Assembly (NCBI GenBank): GCA_015499995.1
Contig: JADNRV010000026.1
Span: forward strand, 186,001 to 250,000
DNA length: 64,000 nt
Direction: 5' to 3'
Source of the DNA: Flammula alnicola
Lineage: Eukaryota; Basidiomycota; Agaricomycetes; Agaricales; Strophariaceae
Shown: piece after piece, positions 23,957 through 35,800 of the stretch
Position numbering within the stretch: position 1 is the first letter of the stretch
How the letters are laid out: the number at the start of each line of letters is the position of its first letter
Position numbers and translations under genes: made by a program
The notes under the pieces: generated by a model
Database searches by the model: none
What the model saw: the letters and a program-made list of their open reading frames with translations, nothing else
Told to the model about the DNA's origin: nothing

Positions 23957-26515
23957 CGCCTCTCCCTCCTTTATCCATCTCCACATCCACGTCCATCATT
24001 GTTTGTACACGAAAGTGACGGTTAACGACGGACGATACCATAACTGCTTTTTGACGGTCTCTTGCTCCCTTTTTATCTATCTGCTCGCGCCTCCCATACC
24101 TTTGTATAATTCACGCCTTACGGACTAGCGCGCGGACAGTTGTTACCACAATACCTCATCGTTGCACATACCACTCTCTCCTTCGTGTCTCCTTTTGATA
24201 TATTTATCTGTAGTACGGCTTTCCGTTTGGTCCGCTTGGGTCACTCCTTCCTTTGCTTTCCCTCTCTTTATCTCTCCCTCTCATTTTGAATTTTTTCGTC
24301 CGTTGACTGATTGACTCGGGTTGGACTCTGCGCGGCATCTGATTTTTTACCCTCGTTTTCGAAAAAATTCTCTCGTACTTATCTAGTTAGAAATCCTGCT
24401 TTGGTTGTTGTCGTCGTCGTGCTCGCCTCGCTGCTGTTCCACTAGTATCTCTGTCGTTCTTGCCCTCTTGCCCACTCTCCCTCACGCAGCACAAGCCCTG
24501 AAATTAATCTAGTATTGTTATTAATAATGTGTACACTGCCAAATTTTATTTTGCTTTCGGTCCTGATAAACCTTTCGGCCGTATATGGGATTGGGTGATT
24601 GGGTGAACAAACGTTAACCCAACTCCACATTAAATTTGCGAGTGGTATGAATTCACACGAAGCCTCGAGTGGTGCCTCGAGTCCACCGGAATATCATGCA
24701 ACTGCCTAAAAAGTGCATAATTGCGATTTCCCGATTCTTCCTCTCGTCCCCAAAACTCAACGGAAGAGAGGTTGCTCCCACACACAATACAATGAACATA
24801 TATATTCCGGCCCTGAACGCGAGAGGAAACGATCGCAGCGCCGGCGGTCGAGTCATGATTATCGTTGACGCCGTAATACTATCCCCTACTGGAAGATGGA
24901 AAATGCCAATGTACTGGAAAAGTACAGTCGTACATATCCTGTGACGTGAATCCTTCACTACGACTTACATACACATATTTAAAAAAAAAGGGATTTGCTT
25001 GATAAAATTCTCTCTTGAATTCTTTCTTCCATCCGCCCTTGCTTCCAAGCACATCCATGCTGCTTACCCTGGGTCTATTACATGCTTTGTACTCCTACAG
25101 AAATGGAATTATTTTAGCTTAACTGAAGTGATCCGCTTGCTGTTTCATTGCATACGGTATATGCTTTTTTTCGCTGCGCTCAGTGAGCACCAACTGGGGA
25201 TCATACGCCTCCGGAAGACTGGCTCCACCGGTCGTCATATTAATTATGCTCGTCATCTGGCTAACGGCACTGGGGCTTCCCAAGTTTAGGGCTGGGCAGC
25301 AATCCATTTTTAACCGCGAAGTTTGACGCGCTGTTGTCGAAGCGGCCGTGCATTTCCCGCTAAATAAGACGCGCGTGTTAGGTATCACATCGCTATCATT
25401 CTCGCTACCACATCACCAAACGCGCATTTACGCCAAAGCAATACTAATGACCTCGCGCGAGACGCAGACGTATGATCTAACACGCTCGAGCAAGTAGCTT
25501 GAAAGCAAAACGGACGGTGCGGACCAAGTCCTCACAGGCTTAAATACCCCCATCCGAGCACTTCGAACTTAAGCCAACACCCCGCGTCCGAGATAGCACG
25601 GGAAAGGATAGATTGCGATGCGGAAATGTGAGTCATGATGGGCTTCGAGGATTGGAAACTTTCCTTCTTGTACCGTTGCCGACAAGGACACGGTCTACAT
25701 TTAGAAATAGATCCGCATATTGACACCATGACCTGGGGTCCTGGAACCCTTGTAATTTATTCGTTGATTTATTGTAGTCACACTTCTGAGGTTACTCATA
25801 CACACTGGGATGACAACATTTATATGTTTTTCTTTCTATGTTTTCCGTCGTCATTGCTATTGAAAATGTCATGAGGATTTGTATGTTAGAGAATGTATTT
25901 GTGCTAGATATATGGCCCTATTGGTTGGGAAGTGGATTGGACAGTGTCCGTGAACCTTTGGTTCTGATCCGGAAGAACGTTGCCGGCTGATTCACGTGAG
26001 CGCATAATTTGGTCACAAGTTAAACATGTGAGAACATATTCCTATGTCCGACCGTTGAACGTTGAACGTTGATGCGTTGACGTGTCATCCTTGATTCCTT
26101 TCCCCCAAACCACAGCTTGTCGTTCGCTTGTTCTCGCCTTCAATCTTATGTACAATCTACCTACCTGGATTTGCCATGTATCTCACCTGTCACAAATGAG
26201 AGAAGTTGAGTCAACTTCCGGAAATCAGTAGCATTCGAACTTGGCATGCACCTCTAGAGCTGCTCAGCACGATTCCAAAGGCCTAGTGTGCTTCCGGTAC
26301 GTATATTCTTTTGTTCTTCGAAGTGCCTGTGGCTCGTGTTGACTCACTGGCGTTCGACAGTGCATTCTCTTTCCGCATCTGCCACGGTCGTGAGTCTGGC
26401 AGGTTCGACGTTCCGGTAAGTCCTTTATTTATTCACGGTTCATTTTTTTGCTATTGCGAATTTGCGATTACCCTCCCTGAATTGGTCTCCCCTCGCAGCT
26501 CCCCCAAACAGCAGA
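23957..26515. other. 2.5 kb region with no supported gene
   Basis: The first 600 bp after the homeobox stop are CT-rich and look like a 3' UTR. The remainder holds only short ORFs on both strands. A short tandem of GTTGAAC units is seen near 26055. The right end leads into the transposase gene. Confidence 0.5.
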
Positions 26516-28058
26516 ATGGCATCGTCGAGTTCTCATAATAGGAACCCGAAAGGCAAGAACCAATTCGACCCTGTTTGTGAGTCAGAATCTTTGATTTCAA
26601 ACGTTCAGTCGCTCATTTTCTTTGCTGCAGTGACTGCTGATAGTTCAATTCTGCAAGAGGCGCTCGAGAAATATCATCGTCGGCTCATTACCGATAATAA
26701 GCGCATTTCCGACCTTCTCCTGGCTGACCACAATATTGAAATGAAGTAAATTAATGTCTTTGTGTTTTTTGCTTTCTACTTACCACTTGTTCTTTTTTTG
26801 CTAGGCCGCGAACAGTTAAAAAGCGCCGACAGCAACTTGGGCTTGTTGGTAGCCGAAAAACGATGAAGACAATTGATCCAAAGGAGGCAGAGCAGCTCGT
26901 CTTGGATCAAATGGACCGCGATCCCGCACGACACCAGGGTCCTCGAGTAATCCGCCATAAGCTTACGGGAGGACTGGCCAACATCTTACTCGCGACTTTG
27001 TTATGAAGACGATGCAAACCCATGACTCGGACGGTTTTGACAAGCGGGATCCTACGTCGAAAAGAATTCATCGAGAACCAAAAGTTCCAATCGGAATCAA
27101 TGAGCGGTGGTCAGCGGACGGACACGACAAACTTTACGGGATTGGGTTCCCTGTCTGGGCCATAGTAGACGACGCCACTGGGCAGTGGTTGGATGCATGG
27201 GTGGTCCCTAGCAATCGCATGGGTGGCGTGGTCTTGTATTTGTTCCTTTGTGCTGTCGAAGATGTTGGTGGTACGTCCTCTCAATATACTGCTGAAATTA
27301 CTTTCTCTAACTCTTTTGCAGGAATGCCGCTTCAGATTACGACAGATTGTGGGTCCGAGACGACACAGCTTCATGCAATGGCAAAGGCATTACGGTGAGT
27401 TGCATCTGGCCAGCACCGATGAGACAGTTGCTCATAATTGCGCCTAGTGAATCTTTCCATCCCGATATTGACCCCAAGGAGACACCAGCCCACGTATATG
27501 TACGGAGCGTTCACAACATCGCCATTGAACGCTCTTGGCTCCGTCTGCGCTTGGAGTTTGGTGATAGCGCGGTCATTGTTTTCAAGCAGGGCGAAGACGA
27601 TGGAATATATCTTGCTCATATTCCTGAACATGCGTATGTTAATTTTTCTGATTGTAACTGCTTATCTCATGAATTATTATAGGCAGCTATGCCAATGGCT
27701 TTGGCCAAAACTTCTCCGAAAGCTAGTTGAAGAGTTTATGGAAAGCCGCAATTCGTACAAGTCCCGCTTCGATCACAATAAACCTGGGCCCTCCGGCATG
27801 TCTCGCAATGAGGCATTTAGCCTTCCACATTTGTGGGGTGGACGGCAGTGCCTTCTTGACGTCAACATGGATGTCATTCGAGAGCTGAAGGACATCATTA
27901 GCGAGGGCGAAGACATGTTCCGTTTCCCTCTTGTCACCCCCCAATTCGAACATGATGCAGAGAATGTTTACGAGTCTCTTCATGTTCAAGACCTTTCTCT
28001 TTGCAATGTCTGGAGTGTTTTTAGTTCTATGTTACCACCTCTATTCCCTTCAATGTAG
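26516..28058 (+). mobile_element. Integrase-core (DDE-type) transposase gene, frameshifted
   Basis: The protein starts MASSSSHNRNPKGKNQFDP. A helix-turn-helix-like part (LITDNKRISDLLLADHNIEM, then RTVKKRRQQLGLVGSRKT) precedes an RNase H-like integrase core. The core contains INERWSADGHDKLYGIGFPV, WAIVDDATGQWLDAWVVPSN, LQITTDCGSETTQLHAMAKA, VHNIAIERSWLRLRLEFGD and AQLCQWLWPKLLRKLVEEFM. The Asp in ADGHDKL, the Asp in TTDCGSET and the Glu in NIAIERSW are good candidates for the catalytic triad. This matches the integrase-core proteins that are multicopy in agaricomycetes. At about 26965-26985 the frame moves by one base, between IRHKLTGG and GQHLTRDFVMKTM, so the gene is broken unless this is a read error. 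About four short introns; stop at 28056-28058. I could not see terminal repeats. Confidence 0.8.
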
Positions 28059-28314
28059 CCCCAATGTTGTTCGCCGTTTGCTTGTAATTTGACGTTGAGA
28101 ATCAAGATGCAAGTTCTTCTGACATTTTTTTGCTTCCGCTCTTCACGATAAACCCCTGTTAATTTAAGCTGACGTATTTCCTCCTTCTCAAACGTGTACC
28201 TTCCCACCAGAGCGATACTCTAGAATGTGCGTCCCTTTTTTGGTTCTCAAGGCTTTGGTTTTCCCTCTTGTACTTTGACTGACTCTGTCTTTGATCAAGC
28301 CCTCAACACCGACC

Positions 28315-30953
28315 ATGGTCATTTGCATAGGCTGCGAGCGAAGTTTCCCTCGTACCAATGCTACTCGGTGTAGCAAATGCCTTGCTCGGATCCCGGGTCT
28401 CGGCGCCCCCGAGATAGAAGTTTTAAATGTATGCTTTATCATTTTAGAGTTATGCGGAAGCTAATGTTCAATGCTCTATTAGTCACGACCGCAATGCGCT
28501 GGATGTGGTGTCATGTCCAACCGTTTATCTGGGTTGTGCAATGGGTGCATTACTTTCTACCGTGAGCTTTAAACGTTCAAAATGTGGCAATGCCAACATA
28601 CTTACAAATTGGCATGTAGAATCTGCAAGTGCTATACCTCGTGAATTTATGGCGAATGCAAAAATTATGGAACTATTGACCGGTGACGCTACCTCTGTTA
28701 CTAATATCAGCTCTGCTGCAAATTCTATTATAAGTTCTGCTGTCACTCATCAAGAAACCGCTTCAGAATCCCGGATTGGTCTTCAGGTCCGTCGAGGAAG
28801 CACAAGATCGGAACCCGCAGGATTAAAGCGCTTCAAAAATACTCACAAGTCAGGAGGCAGTGGTACTCTCAGCATTCGAGCTGAGCGAAAAGAAAAGAAA
28901 GCCGATTGGATTGAACAGCAGGCTACGACAGGCCCGAAGTTCTCGGTTACACTCTGGAAATGTCATGGTATCCAGGAAAAACCCAAACAGGTATAGCTTT
29001 GTCAATGCATGATTTGGCGCATTATTGTTGAAATCACTGTTCCAGGTCAACCAAGTTAAATTCTCCCGAGTGTACGGTGCTTCAAAGCCGATGAGAGCCA
29101 TCCTTGAGGACCTACTTGAGCGTCTGAACAACATCCTCAAAAGTCAACTTGAAGTCGAAGAGGACATCCGTTGGTATGTCTTATGCAACTCATTTCCCCG
29201 GCAACATTACCTAACAGTCCAAGGTCCCAAATCACCCTCTTTGCCCAGGAAAATGCCAAAGTCGGAGTATCCATCGAGTATCTTCAAGCAGATGAGGAGC
29301 TTAACTCCGCAACAGCTGGCGACTGGCAAAAGGAGTTTATATCTGAAAGATATGGTACGAAAACATCCTTACAGGCGGGGATCCTCGATATTTGTTTTGT
29401 TGTGGATGAGGCGTTGATAGTGAGCATAATCTTATTCTTTATGGCCTGAAAGGTACTCAAAGTTTTTTTTTGCTAGCCCGACATCGAATTCCAAGGCGAC
29501 GGAAGCTCCTTATTCAGTCAAAAGCCAGGAAATTCAGCAAGACCGTCAACAGCACTGGCGTCAAAGAGAAAACGCACCAATTCCACCTCGACTCTTACCT
29601 CAAAACGCCCCAACGCGCTGGTGTCGGCTCAAAGCATTCTTCAGCAAGCTACGCTTTTTCGTGAGCCTGGTCTTCCTGCAAGCGTTACTCGACCTGTGGC
29701 TGGGAGTTCTAGCCAGCTTTCGTCAGCTCAAGTGACTTCTTCCCATCCACCTCATATACTAAAAAGCGCATTCCGAATTTCTGCTCCCCCTCCCTCTCAA
29801 TGGTCCCGGGAGGTCTCACTTACCGAGTATAGATTTACACGTTCAACAGCGAAATACCAACCGACTGGAGACGTAGAAGTCTCACGATCGGATAACCTGG
29901 AAATGATTGCAATTGCAGAAGACTGGCTGGATGGCGAGACGTTGTCGAAGGAGAAGAAACATTACAAGACTGGCTATATCGGCTGCGGATTTACGAAGCG
30001 GGGTATTTATGTAAGTTTCTCTTTGCAAATTTCGCTGATCAAACTGAATATCTCTGTTGAAGGCGCGATATAATGACAAGGAATATGTCATTACTCAACC
30101 CTTTGATGACAATATGTCATTTTCAGCCGTCCGAGAAGTCTTGATTGCTGAATTCAAGCTTTTGGCGCAATGCGATGGGATAAAAGAACAATTCAACAAA
30201 TTTATTCAAGATGCTGGCGTTAAAGTCCCCGGTATGTTCCTTGAATGCGGCGTAAAGTTGATAATGAACTTGAACCAATTTCTCCCAGCATTTTACTTCA
30301 ATTTCAAAGATTCGTTCTACGGAGAAATTGAGCCGCTCTCAGCCTCGGGCCGCCGCACTTTCCCCCATCTTGGATTCCTCGCAACGCCGCTGCTCCCTTG
30401 TGGGCGTTATGATGACCCAGTTCAGAAGTTCACGGGAAGTGACAACCTTGGCCCTGCAAACGACGGCTTGACCCAGGCAATACATGCCTTTGTTCACTTT
30501 GCGTGGGTATACTCACGAGAGCAGCTCCTTTTTTGCGACATGCAAGGTCTGTAGTCTGACTAAGATAATGGTATTTGTCTGATATTTATTGACAACAGGT
30601 ACACGCGATCGAAAGAAAGTAATGTGTTTGATTGACCCGCAAGCCCATACGTATGTCCAACCTCCCTATTTCTTCGAATCATCTAACCCATACTGCCTAG
30701 AACTGCCGCACGCAACGAAGACACTATTTACTGGGATGGTGGTGCGAAAAAAATCGCAGCTTGGAAGAAACAGCACCTAGCTGTGCCTTCTGGAAAAGGG
30801 CGCGCCGCAGATGGTCTTTGTGCGGAGAATCGGTTTTGTACCGCCTTGGGGTTGTCTACTCTTGAAATGGAGGATCTTGATGACGAGGACGGTCCTTACT
30901 CGCCTTCCACACCAGCGGACAAGGCGAAAATAGGTTACCTTCTCAATGCTTAG
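28315..30953 (+). CDS. Alpha-type (MHCK/EF2K-like) protein kinase with N-terminal cysteine-rich segment
   Basis: The first exon gives CIGCERSFPRTNATRCSKC and, after an intron, PQCAGCGVMSNRLSGLCNGC, so two C-x2-C ... C-x2-C units that look zinc-binding. A linker rich in Ser and Pro follows (about 29490-29830). The C-terminal part resembles the alpha-kinase fold: GYIGCGFTKRGIYARYNDKE, REVLIAEFKLLAQ, AIHAFVHFAWVYSREQLLFC, DMQG and CLIDPQAHT, with a late CAENRFCTALGL like the zinc-cysteine end of these kinases. Alpha-kinases are atypical Ser/Thr kinases, greatly expanded in mushroom genomes and mostly uncharacterised. The gene follows the transposase on the same strand after 256 bp. About eight introns; stop TAG at 30951-30953. 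Kinase activity is inferred, not shown. Confidence 0.76.
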
Positions 30954-32893
30954 ACGTTCAATAAAGAAGCTTTTGTTTGATTTGACTTGCCCGTCCAATT
31001 ACTCTCACTTTTACGTTGGTTGAGGTAATTATCTGAAGTCGAAGTTGACCTTGAGAGTTACAATGCTACTCGTGCAAGTGAAGAGTCGCACTGCTGCAAC
31101 TCGTGCATTTCACTACTACTGAGAAGGTTTAAAAACCCGCAGGTTTCTTAGCATTCTTTCGACCGCATTCTCTTCAACTTCAGCCATTTGCTCTGGATCT
31201 CAACTTTGGTGAAAATACATACATTGGCCTTGTTCATTCCAGGTTACTCATCCTCGTCATTTTTACCCCAGAACATCTCCACATTTCCGAAGCCTGATCC
31301 GAAAAAACTGCCGCAAAATCAAACGAAACCAGTTTACCGTGACCAATGTCAACTGACCAAAATCACAACACGAAGTCTATCCACGGAGGTGCTACCAACT
31401 GCGACACTGGGTCAACATCCGGCAATGTACCGTCTCCAGCGCCAGGACACGGTATTCATACAGGGTAAAGTCACACTCCATCATCCTTTATCCATTTCTA
31501 ACTATGGGCCGAAAGAAAACCATGGCCACGATCCCAAATGAACGTGCAAATAGAGCGTCAGTGGGAGGGGGTTGGCGCGGGGTGGACAGCATACCTCAAT
31601 GGGCTAGATGCTGCTGAGGCCGAGGATGCAGCGACAACGAGTTGTCAACGTTGACAACTCGTTGTCGCTGAGCAGTTTCCATATGTTTAGTATTGGCCCA
31701 TACTCACTTAACTGCAACCTCCGTATAATACTCGCAACATATGTCTTCATGAATACATATGTATATATATATCGGGAATAAGTACTATCAACGTCACAAT
31801 GTAATAGGACGCCAGTGATGTAACGGGACCCCAACCGACAGGAAAGGAAAGGAAGTCGATGGTTCGCTGTCGAGGTTAGACCGTGTCCTTGTCGGCAACC
31901 GTATTCTTGTCTCTTTTTCTCCTCTGTTACAAAGTAAAGTATAATGATAATCGTGATGAGGAGCTTGAGAAATTTATTACGCAAGGTGGCCTAGATTTTC
32001 TCCGATGGGACGAAATCTGTCTCAAAACGGCAAGAATGGGCGTACGCTTAGGGTTCTTGGGAATAATTCAGGACCGAAAGAAGAGGAAGATAGGAACTCC
32101 AAGAAGGGACCTCCTTTTCGTCCAGGGGAAGGGCCCAGTAGCCATCGCCGTGATTAGTGTTCCGATTAAGAGGGATACATATTACACGGAGGTCGTCGTT
32201 GGGGCTGCACGGGACACTTATCTCACTTGTATGTAATGTTCTCAGCATCACACCTTGAAGCAACCATGCCTTACATACGATGCAACAGAACAGAACGTTA
32301 ACATGTTCCATAGTGCTAATATGATTTTACTCCGAGTACCGAAGTTATAAATTGATCAGAGGGTAGCACGGTGTGGGTGTGTGGTGAGGAAAACTAATAA
32401 TACCACCACCGAGCTCATACCGACATATACGACATCAACGGGATCAAGCCCGATAAATACAGACTGAGAGAAGGTCCTCTCCGAGGTTTCTGATAGGGCG
32501 GTCCAGGTTATACCTAGACTGTACAATAGCAATCGTTACAAGACCGGTCCTATATGCTGTGCTTGAATAATAATAACAAACGAGGGTGAGATATTAAGCA
32601 AATGAATAGTTTATGCGATGTAGATGATAGACGCCCGCCATTTAATAGATGATAGGATAAATGCGCTAGACGGTGAAGGCTGTGGGTCGTAAATATAACA
32701 AGCCTAGCCCCGGGTAAGTAACGTTGGCCCACTATTTGGGGGTGAGGCGGTATCGGATTATTTATGCAGGTCGCATGAAACAGAACATCGTGATGATCAT
32801 CCGAGGGCGAAAAGGAGGAGAAAAAATTGGAGGCGCGCCGCAAACGAGTGTAAAGATAGACCAGGGTCGGTGATGGATGAGACGGACGAGCTG
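30954..32893. other. Intergenic region between alpha-kinase and P450 3' ends
   Basis: A 118-codon ORF at 31188-31541 and a 117-codon ORF at 31883-32236 lack recognisable features. The notable object is the perfect palindrome at 31629-31670. A short (AT)n run lies at about 31760. Confidence 0.5.
31629..31670. repeat. Perfect 42-bp palindrome
   Basis: The left arm CAGCGACAACGAGTTGTCAA plus C is followed with no spacer by its exact reverse complement (21 bp per arm, centre AAC|GTT). A further CTGCT about 15 bp to the left and an AGCAG starting immediately right of the palindrome could extend the stem with an internal loop. There is no neighbouring gene to make it a terminator for a stable RNA. 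Confidence 0.95.
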
Positions 32894-35800
32894 CTACGTC
32901 TCTGCAAAGGTGCAGAGGGGCGGGAAGATTGTGGGAGCTGTTTGTGGTTTAGAGGTAGTCGCCGAGGCCGAACACAAAGCTCGTGATATATTCAGAGGCA
33001 TCTGGTTCCCTAGGTGTGGTTCTGATTTTACAAAAGGCCGTGTGACCACACTAGGGAGAAGGGGAGAAATGAAATAGAACAGATCAGTGAAAGGATTCAT
33101 GTTGATTCGTTTGGATTGAAGGCAAAAGAAAGGCAGAACGGAGAAAGGGCGAGGCTTGATCAAGACCTATTCATTGCCTTGCGTCCCGCATCGGGCCGCG
33201 ACTTTCCAGGAAACGGATCGATAGTGGACCAGAACAGGACGAGGGACAAGAGAGAATTTGGGTTTAGATAGTGGTGAAAGTGAGTGCGGAGCATGCGGCG
33301 ACTGCCGCCGAAATGAAAGAAAGAGTTCTCTCTTCGACCGACGACAGCCAGAACTGAAGTGAAAAAGAGGAGAGAAAACATGACTCACTTCACTTTCTTC
33401 TCGATAACCATCGCGGGGTCGATGGAGAACTCGATGTCCTTCACTAGCACATAGAGGAAGATTTTAATCCTGTAATCGCGGGATCAGTAAAAGAGGGTCA
33501 ATATAACTTCACACAATACACAATTGAGGGCGTGCGCCAAGGAAAATAGTATCAGGGGTGCACCGCAAGAGCGATGCAAGGGAAGAATGGATGGAAAACA
33601 TCAAAGTCTAATCAAGAAAGAAAGAAAAGAAAAGGAAGGCAGAAGCAAAATAGGAATAGATTGAAGGAATAAAAGGCCGAAGTTGACAGAAAAAATATCG
33701 GAGATGAAATGCGAGATAGGCAGGAGCGATCCAGGAGCTCGATCCCAACTCCGCGAACTCGAGGGCGGGCTCATTACGATCATGCACGCAAGCCAAACGT
33801 AGTGAATCTTAAACCCGCCCATGATGATGGGACGCCGCCGCCCACACCAGGCTCCTCAGCCAATCAACCAACCCATGTTCCAGCTTGTATACCGCACTCC
33901 ATCAAGGATAGTGAGGAATCGATGCACCGCCTGGTCGATAAGCACCCTGATGCAACGTTAACCTAAACATCCGACTCCGAGAAACACGCCCCAGCTTCTT
34001 CCGGGCATTATTCACTGACAATGTCCAGTGGCCATTCCTCGTCGCTTGCTTGCTTGCAGGAACTCGATCTTCCCCGATGCGTCGACACGAATCAGGAGTC
34101 CAATTCGAGTCCAATGGCAAGAGCACCCTGCCGGGCGCACAGCCAAACACGACCACATAAATGATCCTGACGATCGCGATCTGAACCGAGCCACCTGTGA
34201 ACAGACCGAGGGCGGACCTTCCATGAATGCCGACGATGCGGAAGCAAATCGACCCAACAAGGGTCCTGGCATACGCGAAGGGGAGCGCGGAGGCAAAAAC
34301 GAACAGAAAACTGAACAGAACATAAATAGCCAAGTTCGGAACAGCGAGGAAATCAAGAAAGGAGAAAAAGGAGAACAAAGAGAGAACATTGTTTCCAGCG
34401 CAGCCACTTTGACCCGCATTCCCATCCTATCCAGCCATATAGGGAATTTACGGCGAGGATAATACACCTCAGGTACCCTGCAGACAAGCTGCACGGTCGT
34501 ATGGTGAATAGTTCTGCACATGCGTATGTGGATACACTGCAATGCGTTGGCTTTGATGTTTCCTCTGATGGAGCAGCCATAAACTCTAACTCCGGGTTTT
34601 CTCACACTTCCACCATGCAATGAAGGCAAGTATGGAGAAGGAGAACCCATGGTAGGGCTATGATTGTGCGCCAATTGTTTGATCACACAATCACGTAAAT
34701 TCCGTCCTTGAAAGAACGAAACATGGAAAGGAGAAATGAAAATGAAATGGAATCCAAAAAAGTAAAGGAACATAGGATGAAAGTGATGAACGAAGTTGGA
34801 GGTTAAATCTTTGAAACTACAAGCGGAGCAGAGCATCTCGAGAGAGCAAGCACAGACAAATCGAGAAAACGGAAACATAGAAAGGAGCACTCACTCAATG
34901 AGCGCAAACTTGTAGCCAATGCACGCCCTATTGCCACCGAGGGGATTGCCGTTCAGGAACGTGAGGGTATTGGAATACAATCCTGGAATCGCACGAGCGC
35001 CTTGGGGAGGAGCAGCCCAACGTTCCGGCCTGTAATAATGTTAAGCCATACATAGTCAGTAAACGGCGTGCAATCAGATAACGCAACACAATAGAATAAG
35101 ATCAAGTGATAGAGATAGAAAAAGCCGCTAAGAAGATGAGAGAGAAACAATTGATTGACCAAGTCAGGAAGTGGTTTTCGTAAACGGTGACTCGTTCAAC
35201 GAGGCCCGAGATAAGAGCTAGGAAACTGCGCACCACATAGTCGTGGTACTCCAACATGGAGTATAAACCAGAAAAAGAAAGCATTGAAACCCATGATCAG
35301 ACAATGATCTGCCTTGGGACCGGGGTAACGCGGAGAACGGCATGGAAATACGAGGGCGTATTTGCGCATTGCCTTTCGCTAGGGTCTCTGTAAAACAAGC
35401 ACCGCGGCGGCAAGGCGAGGATAAGAGAGAGCACAAAAGCGACCAAGCCCTACCCACGAACTCGCCCTCAAGTTCGATTCGAGAACGAGCCAGGCGATGC
35501 CTCTCACGCGAATCATGCAGAATAAATGCACATGCCCGAAGAAGGGTTATGAAGCACTTCTCGCCGGCGCTCCCAAAGATGTATCCTCTGACACAATCAA
35601 GCCATCAGCACGCGGTGACACACGCAATTGCAAATTGTGCAATGACTCCGGATGCGCTGATATCTTCCCTTCATCTTATCTGGACAAGCCATCCATCCTC
35701 CCAATCACGGAGAAAGAAAGAACGAAACCACGAGTGCGAAAAATGAAAAACACGCACCTAAACACACCCGCATCAGGACCCCAAAACGCCTCGCTCTTGT

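Noticed and set aside
34012..34890. 292-codon minus-strand ORF rich in Phe, Ser and Cys
   Set aside because: It fills the 1.43 kb P450 intron 8, has the composition of read-through of purine-rich complementary sequence, and shows no family motif.
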